6,525 nt of DNA, taken from NCBI GenBank assembly GCA_023228025.1, contig JALOCD010000160.1, positions 1-6,525 of the forward strand. The letters are read 5' to 3'. Both the position numbers and the translations under genes were made by a program. Source of the DNA: Prolixibacteraceae bacterium (GTDB lineage Bacteria > Bacteroidota > Bacteroidia > Bacteroidales > Prolixibacteraceae). Shown piece by piece: positions 1-5,756 of this stretch; within the stretch, counting starts at the first letter, position 1, and each line of letters starts with the position of its first letter. The notes beneath the pieces are model-generated. The model was not told where the DNA came from and ran no database searches. It worked only from the letters and a program-made list of their open reading frames with translations.

Positions 1-136
1 CATACCCCTCTGAGAATCGCATAAACGAGAAAATGATCAAATTATGAGTTCACCTGTGACATTCTCGTCAAGTTGAGGTACTTTTGGGTGCCGTAACGAG
101 GAAAACAGGTGGGAGCAGTATCTTTCACCCGCAACA

Positions 137-376
137 TTGAAATTATTACCCTTTTCGGGACATACATTTATGATGATAGCGGGTGTAATTGAAATTATTG
201 CCGGAATAATTGTTTTGAAGAAAGCTGAGCTGGGTGGTTACATCGTAGCAGCCTGGCTGACATGTATAGCGCTAAGTCTTTTGGTTAGTTTTAACTATTT
301 AGATGTTGCCGTTCGGGATCTGGTAATGGCCATTGCAGCATTTTCGTTGGCACGAATTGCTAAGTTAATCGATTAA
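137..376 (+). CDS. Small DoxX-like membrane protein, probably 5'-truncated
   Basis: A 79-residue hydrophobic protein with about three predicted membrane segments (residues 10-27, 33-51 and 55-76). The pattern GVIEIIAGI followed by GGYIVAAWL and LDVAVRDLVMAI recalls small DoxX-like inner-membrane proteins of Bacteroidota, usually about 110-130 residues; its biochemical role is unknown. The only start codon after the in-frame stop at 74-76 and before the membrane segments is TTG at 137. Family-like sequence (W-E-Q-Y-L-S-P) already reads in frame from about 110, upstream of that TTG. The first membrane helix and its start codon therefore appear to be lost, so this may be a pseudogene remnant rather than a short functional gene. 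It lies 15 nt before the sigma-factor gene in the same direction and may share its transcript. The family assignment is by eye. Confidence 0.5.
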   Translation: MKLLPFSGHTFMMIAGVIEIIAGIIVLKKAELGGYIVAAWLTCIALSLLVSFNYLDVAVRDLVMAIAAFSLARIAKLID

Positions 377-391
377 AGAAAGACAAAATTC

Positions 392-1048
392 ATGAAAGAA
401 TCCTTTCAGTATTCAGAAGCGGAGCTGATACAAAAAATTGTAGAGGATGAAATAAAGTTGTATGAAATTGTAATTCAGAGATTTAATTCCTATTTGTACA
501 AAGTTGGAAGATCCTACAGTTTCAATCACGAAGACACTCAAGACTTGATGCAAGACACCTATATTGATGCTTTTGTTAACCTACCCAAGTTTGAAAGTCG
601 CTCAACATTCAAGACCTGGATAATTAAGATAATGCTCAATAATTGTTTTAGAAAGCGGCAAAGATGGAGTTCTAAAAATATTTTCACCACCGAAATAAAC
701 GAAAAGTCAACCCCGATGTTTTCAAATAATCAACATATTGATACCAATAAAGCGGTCATAAATGGAGAGCTGAATGATGTAATAGAAAACGCTTTGCTAC
801 AAATACCTATTGATTACCGAATGACTTTTATCTTGCGGGAAGTCAATGGATTAAACATCGCTGAAACTGCAGATACTTTAAACATTAGCGAAACCAATGT
901 GAAAGTCAGGTTAAACCGGGCAAAAGCCATGCTGCGAAAAGAGGTGGAGAAATCCTATTCGGCCGAAGATATTTTCGAATTTAACCTCATCCATTGTGGC
1001 GCAATGGTCGAAAATGTGATGACAAAACTTAAATACTTAAACTTGTAA
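392..1048 (+). CDS. ECF-type RNA polymerase sigma factor (sigma-70 family)
   Basis: A 218-residue cytoplasmic transcription factor of normal ECF length that directs RNA polymerase to a specific promoter set. Sigma region 2 spans about residues 25-92, with the core-binding segment DLMQDTYIDAF at 51-61 and the -10-recognition helix FKTWIIKIMLNNCFRKRQR at 73-91. A short acidic/polar linker follows. Region 4 spans about 128-184, with the helix-turn-helix LNIAETADTLNISETNVKVR at 154-173. The tail EDIFEFNLIHCGAMVENVM (192-210) is a C-terminal form seen in many Bacteroidota ECF factors, so the 3' end looks intact. The ATG at 392 is preceded only by a weak A/G-rich stretch. No anti-sigma gene follows: the next 217 nt are non-coding and the next gene is on the other strand. 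The upstream partner is a probably broken membrane protein gene. The regulon cannot be inferred from this window. Confidence 0.92.
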   Translation: MKESFQYSEAELIQKIVEDEIKLYEIVIQRFNSYLYKVGRSYSFNHEDTQDLMQDTYIDAFVNLPKFESRSTFKTWIIKIMLNNCFRKRQRWSSKNIFTTEINEKSTPMFSNNQHIDTNKAVINGELNDVIENALLQIPIDYRMTFILREVNGLNIAETADTLNISETNVKVRLNRAKAMLRKEVEKSYSAEDIFEFNLIHCGAMVENVMTKLKYLNL

Positions 1049-1236
1049 ATATCGGCTCTGCATTGGTGATGTGGCGGCATTCATTGTTCGCCCAGCCCGG
1101 AACCGATGATGAGTAAAAATAATATAGTTGATGTTATGTACAAAAGCTTGGCGTTATCCATCTGCCGGATCCAAAGCTGATTAGCGATATATCGGTGATT
1201 GTTTGTTTGTCGCCCCGCTATATTTCCCAATGCAAT

Positions 1237-1251
1237 GTTGTAGACAGCCAA
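1237..1251 (+). repeat. Left inverted-repeat copy flanking the glyoxalase-like gene
   Basis: The sequence GTTGTAGACAGCCAA matches the reverse complement of 1798-1812 (GTTGTAGGCAACCAA) at 13 of 15 positions. It lies 14 bp beyond the stop codon of the glyoxalase-like gene. The two copies face each other around this one gene, which is the arrangement expected of a degenerate boundary of an inserted single-gene unit. Chance similarity is possible, because only 15 bp are involved. Confidence 0.4.
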
Positions 1252-1265
1252 AATCGTTTCAGCAT

Positions 1266-1724
1266 TTATTTTTGTCCAACGCTATTTACTTCAATCCAAT
1301 ATCCGTTGGGGTCTTGAAAAAAGACCTGCTTAATTCCGTCAGCTCTTATATTTACTTTGTTCGGTGTCCCTGGCCAGTCAGAATAAACTATCTTATTTGC
1401 ATTAAGAATTTTTAATAAATCGTCAAAGTTGTTTGTTGTTAAAGCTATGTGAACTGCCTTGTTTATAATAACAGTGTCTTTTACAATGGATACTAAATGC
1501 AATTCTTTTCCTTCTCGTAAAGAAAACCATCTAATGCCGTCCATTTTTGCCCTATTCGTTATTTCCTGTAGTCCTAAAACATTTTTATAAAAATCTGCTG
1601 AACGATTTACGTCTTTTACAGAAAGAGCCATATGATTAAACGACAGGTTTAAATTGACTGGACTTTGTCCATATGTTGAACAACAGAACAGCATACTGAT
1701 TACAATGATTATTTCTTTTCTCAT
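1266..1724 (-). CDS. Exported glyoxalase/VOC superfamily protein
   Basis: The preferred start at 1724 gives 152 residues beginning MRKEIIIVISMLFCCSTYGQ, a typical Sec signal peptide that probably places the protein in the periplasm. An in-frame ATG 39 nt further upstream (1763) would put a polar stretch before the signal and is less likely. The mature part is a vicinal-oxygen-chelate fold of two beta-alpha-beta modules. The first runs from NHMALSV (H31) through DFYKNVLGLQ to ELHLV (E74/H76). The second runs from VHIALT (H92) to the family-typical end FFQDPNGYWIEVN (E145). H31, E74 or H76, H92 and E145 occupy the usual metal-ligand positions. The family includes glyoxalases, ring-cleavage dioxygenases and antibiotic-resistance proteins, so the substrate cannot be named. 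No good Shine-Dalgarno is seen. The gene stands alone between inverted 15-bp sequences. Confidence 0.85.
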   Translation of the reverse strand: MRKEIIIVISMLFCCSTYGQSPVNLNLSFNHMALSVKDVNRSADFYKNVLGLQEITNRAKMDGIRWFSLREGKELHLVSIVKDTVIINKAVHIALTTNNFDDLLKILNANKIVYSDWPGTPNKVNIRADGIKQVFFQDPNGYWIEVNSVGQK

Positions 1725-1797
1725 GTTATTGTATTTTTTAGTGTTTGTTGGATGTTTTATCACTTATGTCCTACCACACATAAAACTGATTGCCGAA

Positions 1798-1812
1798 TTG
1801 GTTGCCTACAAC
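1798..1812 (-). repeat. Right inverted-repeat copy flanking the glyoxalase-like gene
   Basis: Read on the minus strand this is GTTGTAGGCAACCAA, matching 1237-1251 at 13 of 15 positions in inverted orientation. It lies 73 bp upstream of the preferred start codon of the glyoxalase-like gene, so any promoter for that gene would sit just inside it. Confidence 0.4.
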
Positions 1813-1827
1813 TATCCAATAGCTGGT

Positions 1828-1883
1828 AATTTCCCGTAGAGTAACCTAGAGTGACGATACCCCACATTGCTTTACGGGAATTT
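1828..1883. repeat. Imperfect inverted repeat, 11-bp arms with a 34-nt loop
   Basis: The arms AATTTCCCGTA (1828-1838) and TACGGGAATTT (1873-1883) pair at 10 of 11 positions. The element lies just outside the right-hand copy of the 15-bp repeat and between two unrelated minus-strand genes. The loop is too large for an ordinary intrinsic terminator. It may be a protein-binding or recombination-related structure, or the remains of a mobile element. Confidence 0.35.
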
Positions 1884-1964
1884 TCTTTATTACCTGTTTA
1901 TGGAATGTCAATTCTAAGTTGCGTGACTATCCAAAAAAAGCATACACCAGTTGGCAACTCCATT

Positions 1965-2450
1965 TTACTTCACCAATGACCGCAGGTATTCAAGCACAGA
2001 TCTTGCTTTGGCCTGATTGAGGGCAGGATCGGGCATTGGCAAATTGTTGTATTTAGCCAACAATGCCTTGACCGTGGCATTCTCTTTCTGCATCTGCACC
2101 GGGTTCAATAGAATATTCATGATGTATTCAGGGGTACGTGTCTTGGTTACATTTTTCAATGCCGGACCCAACTTGTTTTGATCAATATCATGGCATATGA
2201 TACACTGATTGGTATAAATTACCTTACCTTCATTCCCCATTTTACTGTTCAGCGGACCAAGTTCGACACTTTTTATCGGACCGATTCCCTTGTCCTTATC
2301 CTGAGGATTGGACGATTCATCTATCGAAACCATGGAAGGATCCGCTACAATATTCCCGGCAAAGTAAAATTGCCTTGCTGACACAGAACTGGGATGGAGC
2401 AACACAATCAACACTGTTGTAAATAGTGCGAGAAAAAATATTCGTTTCAT
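1965..2450 (-). CDS. Exported mono-haem class I cytochrome c
   Basis: A 161-residue electron carrier. Residues 1-25 form a Sec signal peptide (MKR, then a hydrophobic core ending at SVSA), so the protein is exported to the periplasm. A polar, low-complexity linker (about 33-75) precedes the haem domain. The single haem-binding motif is CIICH at 83-87, and LGPAL follows at 94-98. The likely distal haem ligand is Met139 in LPMPD. The C-terminal helix QAKARSVLEYLRSLV is the usual last helix of class I cytochromes c. The domain resembles small soluble cytochromes that feed periplasmic reductases or oxidases in Bacteroidota, but no such enzyme lies in this window. A promoter-like sequence lies just upstream. 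It points the same way as the marR gene, but 244 nt separate them. Confidence 0.88.
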   Translation of the reverse strand: MKRIFFLALFTTVLIVLLHPSSVSARQFYFAGNIVADPSMVSIDESSNPQDKDKGIGPIKSVELGPLNSKMGNEGKVIYTNQCIICHDIDQNKLGPALKNVTKTRTPEYIMNILLNPVQMQKENATVKALLAKYNNLPMPDPALNQAKARSVLEYLRSLVK

Positions 2451-2472
2451 TTGATATTTATTTGAATCATTA

Positions 2473-2503
2473 CAAAATTAAAACTTAATCCAAGAATAAC
2501 CAA
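2473..2503 (-). promoter_or_regulatory. Putative Bacteroidota-type promoter for the cytochrome c gene
   Basis: On the minus strand TAATTTTG (2480-2473) matches the Bacteroidota -7 consensus TAnnTTTG exactly. A TTG trinucleotide (2503-2501) lies 20 nt upstream, at the accepted spacing of the -33 element. Transcription would start around 2466, leaving a leader of about 16 nt before the ATG at 2450. Only the short TTG of the -33 box is present, so the call is suggestive. Confidence 0.4.
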
Positions 2504-2694
2504 CATCATCAAAAAAGAAAAATATAGTCCATTCACACTGACCATATGCTTCTTACATCAAGGAAAACATTACCCTAATCTTATGTTTTACAATTAATTG
2601 GAATATGCAATTCGATTAAAAATTACTACGTTTGTTTTTAAACAGAATGAGCAATTGAATAATTTTACGGTCAATCTCCAAATATTTACATCAA

Positions 2695-3159
2695 TTATTT
2701 CTGTTCAGCACCGGCCCTGATCTTATCCAGCAACCGGTTTAGTTCCCGAATCTCCGTTTCAGAAAGATTGGCAAGCAATTTGTCCACCATTTTTTCGCAT
2801 TCAAACATACTGTCGAGCAGGGCCAATCCTGATGCAGTGATTTCAACCGCCTTCTGGCGCCTGTCTTCGGAGTTCTCCTTCCTGGTAAGCAGACCCTTTT
2901 CATACAGACGATCTACAATTCGGCTTACGTCCGAATCTTTGTCGAGCATCCGCTCCTTGACAAATCCTATGCAAATCGGCGCTTCGGAGCGAAATCCGCG
3001 GAGTATCCGCAACACATTGTACTGCTGTTCTGTAAGACCATGTTTTTTCAGGCTCTGAAAAAACTCGTAACCCAACAGTTTCGTCGTATAGGTGAGGTTG
3101 ATCATCCCTTTGTGGTAATCGTTGCGAAACCTTCCTTTTAGTTCGTCCTCTAATGACAT
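2695..3159 (-). CDS. MarR-family winged-helix transcriptional regulator
   Basis: A 154-residue DNA-binding protein from the start at 3159 (MSLEDEL). An upstream in-frame ATG at 3201 would add 14 hydrophobic residues encoded within a repeat tract and is rejected. MarR proteins act as dimers on AT-rich palindromes and usually release DNA on binding phenols, quinones or oxidants. The N-terminal dimerisation helices cover about 1-38. The winged helix covers about 42-112: LTEQQYNVLRIL, the recognition helix region DSDVSRIVDRLYEKGLL (75-91) and the wing around the family-typical DRR at 99-101. A C-terminal dimerisation helix follows. Cys63 and Cys121 are the only cysteines, so redox sensing is conceivable but unproven. 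The gene lies downstream of the DoxX and pirin genes in the same direction, and the divergent region beyond DoxX holds a perfect 16-bp palindrome that is a natural operator candidate. Confidence 0.92.
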   Translation of the reverse strand: MSLEDELKGRFRNDYHKGMINLTYTTKLLGYEFFQSLKKHGLTEQQYNVLRILRGFRSEAPICIGFVKERMLDKDSDVSRIVDRLYEKGLLTRKENSEDRRQKAVEITASGLALLDSMFECEKMVDKLLANLSETEIRELNRLLDKIRAGAEQK

Positions 3160-3171
3160 ATTGATTATAAT

Positions 3172-3206
3172 AATTGACAATGGAAAATTGAGAATTGACA
3201 ATGATG
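3172..3206. repeat. Short tandem heptamer repeat, consensus AATTGAC
   Basis: Five consecutive 7-mers read AATTGAC, AATGGAA, AATTGAG, AATTGAC and AATGATG on the plus strand. The first and fourth are identical and all share AAT at the same phase. The tract lies 13 nt upstream of the marR start codon, between pirin and marR, and so would be in the transcribed leader or promoter of marR. Heptamer tracts of this kind occur in bacterial intergenic DNA. A regulatory role here is not shown. Confidence 0.5.
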
Positions 3207-3242
3207 TTAGCCAAAAAGTATGTTAGAAAAAGAGAAGATGGT

Positions 3243-4121
3243 TCAATCCTTCAAATATCCGAATTTCCCTTTTTGGTAATCTTCGAAAGCCTGAAGAATC
3301 TCCTGTCGTGTGTTCATCACGAAGGGACCATGCGCGGCGATGGGTTCCTGAATATCCTCACCACTCATGATCAAAACTAAGGCCCCATTTCCCGATGCAA
3401 TTTCAAACTCCTCACCTTCATTCTGGAAGAGGACAAAATGATCCGTTGGCACCTCTTCGGCGCCATTGACCGTGATTTTTCCTTCAATGACCAGTAGTGA
3501 CGTATTGTAAGCGGCAGGAAATGAAAAAGAGGCCTTCCCATTTTTGTTCAGATTGACATTGAACAGGTTAATGGGCGAGAATGTATTGGCAGCACCCGAA
3601 ATATTTCCGTATTCACCTGCAATTACAGCCACTGTTCCGGCTTCGTCAGGAAGGGTAAATTTACTGATCTGCTCTTTGGTAATTCCCTGATATTTGGGCT
3701 GTGACATTTTGTATTTTGCGGGAAGGTTTACCCAAAGCTGAACCATTTGCATCTCTCCCCCATTCCTGCTGAACTCCTTTTCGTGGTACTCCTTGTGGAG
3801 GATTCCGGAGGCAGCAGTCATCCATTGAACATCCCCCTCTCCAATCACGCCACTTTGTCCGGTGCTGTCGTGGTGAGCCACGCTTCCTTTGTAGGCAATG
3901 GTAACTGTCTCGAAGCCCCGGTGCGGATGAACGCCAACTCCCATCTGATGCTCAGAGGGAGGGAAATAATACTTAGCCCCGTAGTCAAGTAATATAAATG
4001 GGTTCATTCGCTCCATATCCAACCTGTAACCACCAGGTATAAAATTATGTACCCTGAAACCATCACCCACAAAATGAGGTTCAGGCGGAGAGAGTACCAA
4101 TTCAATGTTTTTTACTGACAT
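3243..4121 (-). CDS. Pirin family protein (bicupin, long type)
   Basis: A 292-residue cytoplasmic bicupin of normal pirin length. The N-terminal cupin carries the pirin metal site: VGVHPHRGFETVT gives His65 and His67, and SGILHKEYH gives His109 and Glu111, the usual three-His, one-Glu set for iron or another divalent metal. The segment GDVQWMTA (96-103) is also typical. The C-terminal cupin (about 160-270) includes LFNVNLNKNG and ends with PFVMNTRQEILQAFEDYQ, a typical pirin C-terminal motif. Some bacterial pirins have quercetin 2,3-dioxygenase activity and others act as regulators, so the exact role is unknown. There are no cysteines. The ATG at 4121 is only 2 nt after the TAG stop of the DoxX gene, implying one transcript and probable translational coupling. 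The marR gene follows 83 nt downstream. Confidence 0.95.
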   Translation of the reverse strand: MSVKNIELVLSPPEPHFVGDGFRVHNFIPGGYRLDMERMNPFILLDYGAKYYFPPSEHQMGVGVHPHRGFETVTIAYKGSVAHHDSTGQSGVIGEGDVQWMTAASGILHKEYHEKEFSRNGGEMQMVQLWVNLPAKYKMSQPKYQGITKEQISKFTLPDEAGTVAVIAGEYGNISGAANTFSPINLFNVNLNKNGKASFSFPAAYNTSLLVIEGKITVNGAEEVPTDHFVLFQNEGEEFEIASGNGALVLIMSGEDIQEPIAAHGPFVMNTRQEILQAFEDYQKGKFGYLKD

Positions 4122-4123
4122 AA

Positions 4124-4474
4124 CTAATTGATTTTGAAAAACTCAGGATTCCTCAGGTAGGCGACCCCCCAAATAAGTAAAAGGACAACGGTTGGCATCA
4201 CGATGCTCATTCCCCCGGTCATGTGCAGGATGATTGCCCCACCCATATAGGAACTTAGCAGCAAAGTACCGTATTTGTTGGTTTTCGGTAATAGGAACAA
4301 CAAGGCCGAAGTTATTTCGCCCAGCGCGATAATTATCCGCCAGTCGCCAAGTTTAATCTGGTCCATCTGCTCAGGATGTAAAAAGAGTTTACCGGAAGCG
4401 CTAAAAAGAAAAAGTGCGGTTAGCAATCCTGCGATGACCCAGGATATGATGTTGCTAGTTTTCGAAATTTTCAT
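4124..4474 (-). CDS. DoxX-like inner-membrane protein
   Basis: A 116-residue protein with four predicted transmembrane helices (about 10-27, 47-63, 68-84 and 90-106). Family-like features are the FSASGKLF stretch after helix 1, the Glu in ALGEITSALLFLLPKT of helix 2, and YMGGAIILHM in helix 3. DoxX relatives include a subunit of archaeal thiosulfate:quinone oxidoreductase and the quinone-inducible MhqP of Bacillus, so a link to the quinone pool or thiol/quinone stress is plausible. It is the first gene of the minus-strand group, and its TAG stop is 2 nt before the pirin start. The region upstream contains the 16-bp palindrome 66 bp from this start codon, well placed for promoter control. No clear Shine-Dalgarno is seen. 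Confidence 0.85.
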   Translation of the reverse strand: MKISKTSNIISWVIAGLLTALFLFSASGKLFLHPEQMDQIKLGDWRIIIALGEITSALLFLLPKTNKYGTLLLSSYMGGAIILHMTGGMSIVMPTVVLLLIWGVAYLRNPEFFKIN

Positions 4475-4540
4475 ACAATGATTTTTAATTTTTAATGATG
4501 AATAAGGATTACAAATGTCGTAATTATACGTGTAAACATT

Positions 4541-4556
4541 ATATGTTATAACATAT
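4541..4556. promoter_or_regulatory. Perfect 16-bp AT-rich palindrome, candidate MarR operator
   Basis: ATATGTTATAACATAT is a perfect inverted repeat with no spacer. MarR-family operators are typically AT-rich palindromes of about 16-20 bp near the promoter of the regulated unit. This one lies 66 bp upstream of the DoxX start codon, in the region separating the two divergent pirin units, with a MarR gene two genes downstream. That this MarR protein binds it is inference. Confidence 0.45.
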
Positions 4557-4759
4557 TTTTAGCGTTTTCTGCAAAATATTTTTTATATCACTAATAATCT
4601 GCTAATTATCAAGATCAGGAGTGTTATACAATGTATCAGAAGTAGCTGTTTTCCTAAAATCAAAACACTTTTTCCGAATATAGAAACCCCGTTTATTTTT
4701 ACTGATGCAACTTTGCAACATCATATACGTTACTATTTAAGAAAGCAGTATTGCTTTTA

Positions 4760-4857
4760 CCTTGTGTCCTTCGTGATACCCTTTGTGACATTTGTGGTAT
4801 GATTTTGAAAATTAACCGCTAAGGGCACAAAGTCTCACACAAAGGTTATCAAAGTGA
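4760..4857. repeat. CACAAAG-type imperfect inverted repeat
   Basis: The left half is rich in CTTTGTG, CTTGTG and TTTGTGG. The right half (from about 4812) carries the complementary GCACAAAG, ACACAAAGG and TCAAAG. The centre is ATTTTGAAAAT near 4802-4812. The arms pair imperfectly over most of about 98 bp. Similar sequences rich in ACACAAAG are scattered between genes in many Bacteroidota. It ends 25 nt before the start of the plus-strand pirin and could form a long hairpin in its leader. Confidence 0.55.
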
Positions 4858-4882
4858 AAACCCTATATTCAAAATAATAGTC

Positions 4883-5599
4883 ATGAACAACATTATTCTT
4901 CACAAAGCTGATACCCGCGGTGATGCCAACCACGGCTGGCTGCACAGCAGGCATACTTTCAGTTTTGCCAATTACTACCATCCGGAGCGGGTTCATTTTG
5001 GGGCGCTTCGGGTATTGAATGATGATATCGTCGATGCAGGTATGGGTTTCGGCACCCACCCTCACGACAACATGGAGATTATTTCCATTCCACACGAAGG
5101 TGACCTTGAGCACAAGGACAGCATGGGAAATGTTAGCGTAATCAGTCAGGGTGACATTCAGGTAATGAGCGCAGGTACAGGAATTTACCACAGCGAATAC
5201 AACAAGAACAAAGATAAACCTGTCAAATTTCTGCAGATCTGGGTCTTTCCCAACAAACAAAATGTCGTCCCGCGTTATGGTCAGATCACGTTGAACCTGG
5301 CCGATCGTCACAACACACTTCAGCAAATCCTTTCGCCCAATCCATGCGATGCGGGGGTCTGGATCCACCAGCAGGCATGGTTTCACCTGGGGAAATTCGA
5401 TAAAGGGCTAAACCTGGAATATGCCCTTAAGTTGAAAGGGAACGGAGTATATGCCTTCGTATTGAGCGGGGATATTACCATCAGTGGGCAGCCGCTAAAC
5501 AGCCGCGACGGTCTCGGAATTTACGATGTCGATTCCATTTCTATCCATGCCGACAGTGATTCTGAATTGTTGTTGATGGAGATTCCGATGTCCATATAA
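4883..5599 (+). CDS. Pirin family protein (YhaK type)
   Basis: A 238-residue bicupin, shorter than the other pirin here and matching the usual length of the YhaK branch. The opening NHGWLHSRHTFSFANYY is typical of this branch. The N-terminal cupin contains GFGTHPHDNMEIISI (His59, His61) and GTGIYHSEYN (His103, Glu105), the complete pirin metal site. The C-terminal cupin (about 150-235) has less conserved ligands, as expected. Cys155 is the only cysteine. E. coli YhaK has been described as sensitive to oxidation, and some pirins oxygenate quercetin, but neither activity can be assigned here. The ATG at 4883 lacks a Shine-Dalgarno, which is normal for Bacteroidota. The gene diverges from the DoxX-pirin-marR group and shares its intergenic region. 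A hairpin-rich repeat begins 38 bp after the stop. Confidence 0.95.
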   Translation: MNNIILHKADTRGDANHGWLHSRHTFSFANYYHPERVHFGALRVLNDDIVDAGMGFGTHPHDNMEIISIPHEGDLEHKDSMGNVSVISQGDIQVMSAGTGIYHSEYNKNKDKPVKFLQIWVFPNKQNVVPRYGQITLNLADRHNTLQQILSPNPCDAGVWIHQQAWFHLGKFDKGLNLEYALKLKGNGVYAFVLSGDITISGQPLNSRDGLGIYDVDSISIHADSDSELLLMEIPMSI

Positions 5600-5637
5600 A
5601 TAATGGGAAAAAATTAATGCCTCATTTATCCAAAATC

Positions 5638-5737
5638 TGACCCCTCTAAATCTCCCCGAGGGGGGAGACTTTTGATTTGTGTTTAAATCAAAAGTCAGTG
5701 CTATACTCCACTCCCTTGGAGGGGTTGGGGGAGGTCA
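5638..5737. repeat. 100-bp hairpin-rich intergenic repeat, MITE-like
   Basis: The ends are TGACCCC (5638-5644) and GGGAGGTCA (5729-5737), an imperfect terminal inverted repeat. Inside are two clear hairpins: TCTCCCC/GGGGAGA (5651-5657 with 5662-5668), and a perfect 12-bp stem GACTTTTGATTT (5667-5678) with AAATCAAAAGTC (5685-5696) around a 6-nt loop. Runs such as CCCCTCTAAATCTCCCC contrast sharply with the surrounding AT-rich DNA. Elements of this style recur between genes in Bacteroidota genomes. It encodes no protein and may act as a transcription terminator for the pirin gene. Confidence 0.65.
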
Positions 5738-5756
5738 AATGATGAGAATATAAATT

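Larger units (their letters stand above)
4475..4882. other. 408-bp divergent intergenic region between DoxX and YhaK-type pirin
   Basis: No convincing gene is seen on either strand. The region is AT-rich and must hold promoters for both the minus-strand DoxX-pirin-marR group and the plus-strand pirin. It contains the palindrome at 4541-4556, a small hairpin (AAAGCA at 4742-4747 with TGCTTT at 4752-4757), and the CACAAAG-type inverted repeat at 4760-4857. No exact Bacteroidota promoter match was found for either gene. Confidence 0.6.

Noticed and set aside
1..60. Possible 3' end of a gene entering from the left edge
   Set aside because: The three plus-strand frames close within 3 to 14 codons, which is too little sequence to recognise a protein.
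1049..1265. Non-coding stretch after the sigma gene, searched for a gene remnant or anti-sigma fragment
   Set aside because: Only very short frames with no recognisable motif were found on either strand. The partial echo ATATCGG...TGAT at both ends is too short to interpret.
1798..1883. Integron attC-like recombination site beside the VOC gene
   Set aside because: The sequence lacks the exact core pair GTTRRRY/RYYYAAC in the right arrangement, and no integrase is present in the window.
1948..1960. AGTTGCCAACT hairpin after the cytochrome c gene as a terminator
   Set aside because: The arms are 5 bp with a single central base, too tight to fold, and the T tract lies too far downstream.
2596..2612. 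AATTG-N7-CAATT as a Crp/Fnr-type site before the cytochrome c gene
   Set aside because: It does not match the Fnr consensus TTGAT-N4-ATCAA, and in AT-rich DNA such short arms are expected by chance.
2900..3214. 104-residue minus-strand frame overlapping the marR gene
   Set aside because: It overlaps the clear MarR winged-helix frame out of phase and has no recognisable domain.
3747..3992. 81-residue plus-strand frame antisense to the long pirin
   Set aside because: It mirrors the conserved pirin metal-site region and shows no independent coding signs.
4835..5386. 183-residue minus-strand frame antisense to the YhaK-type pirin
   Set aside because: It is antisense to a well-conserved pirin with an intact metal site and has no recognisable motifs of its own.
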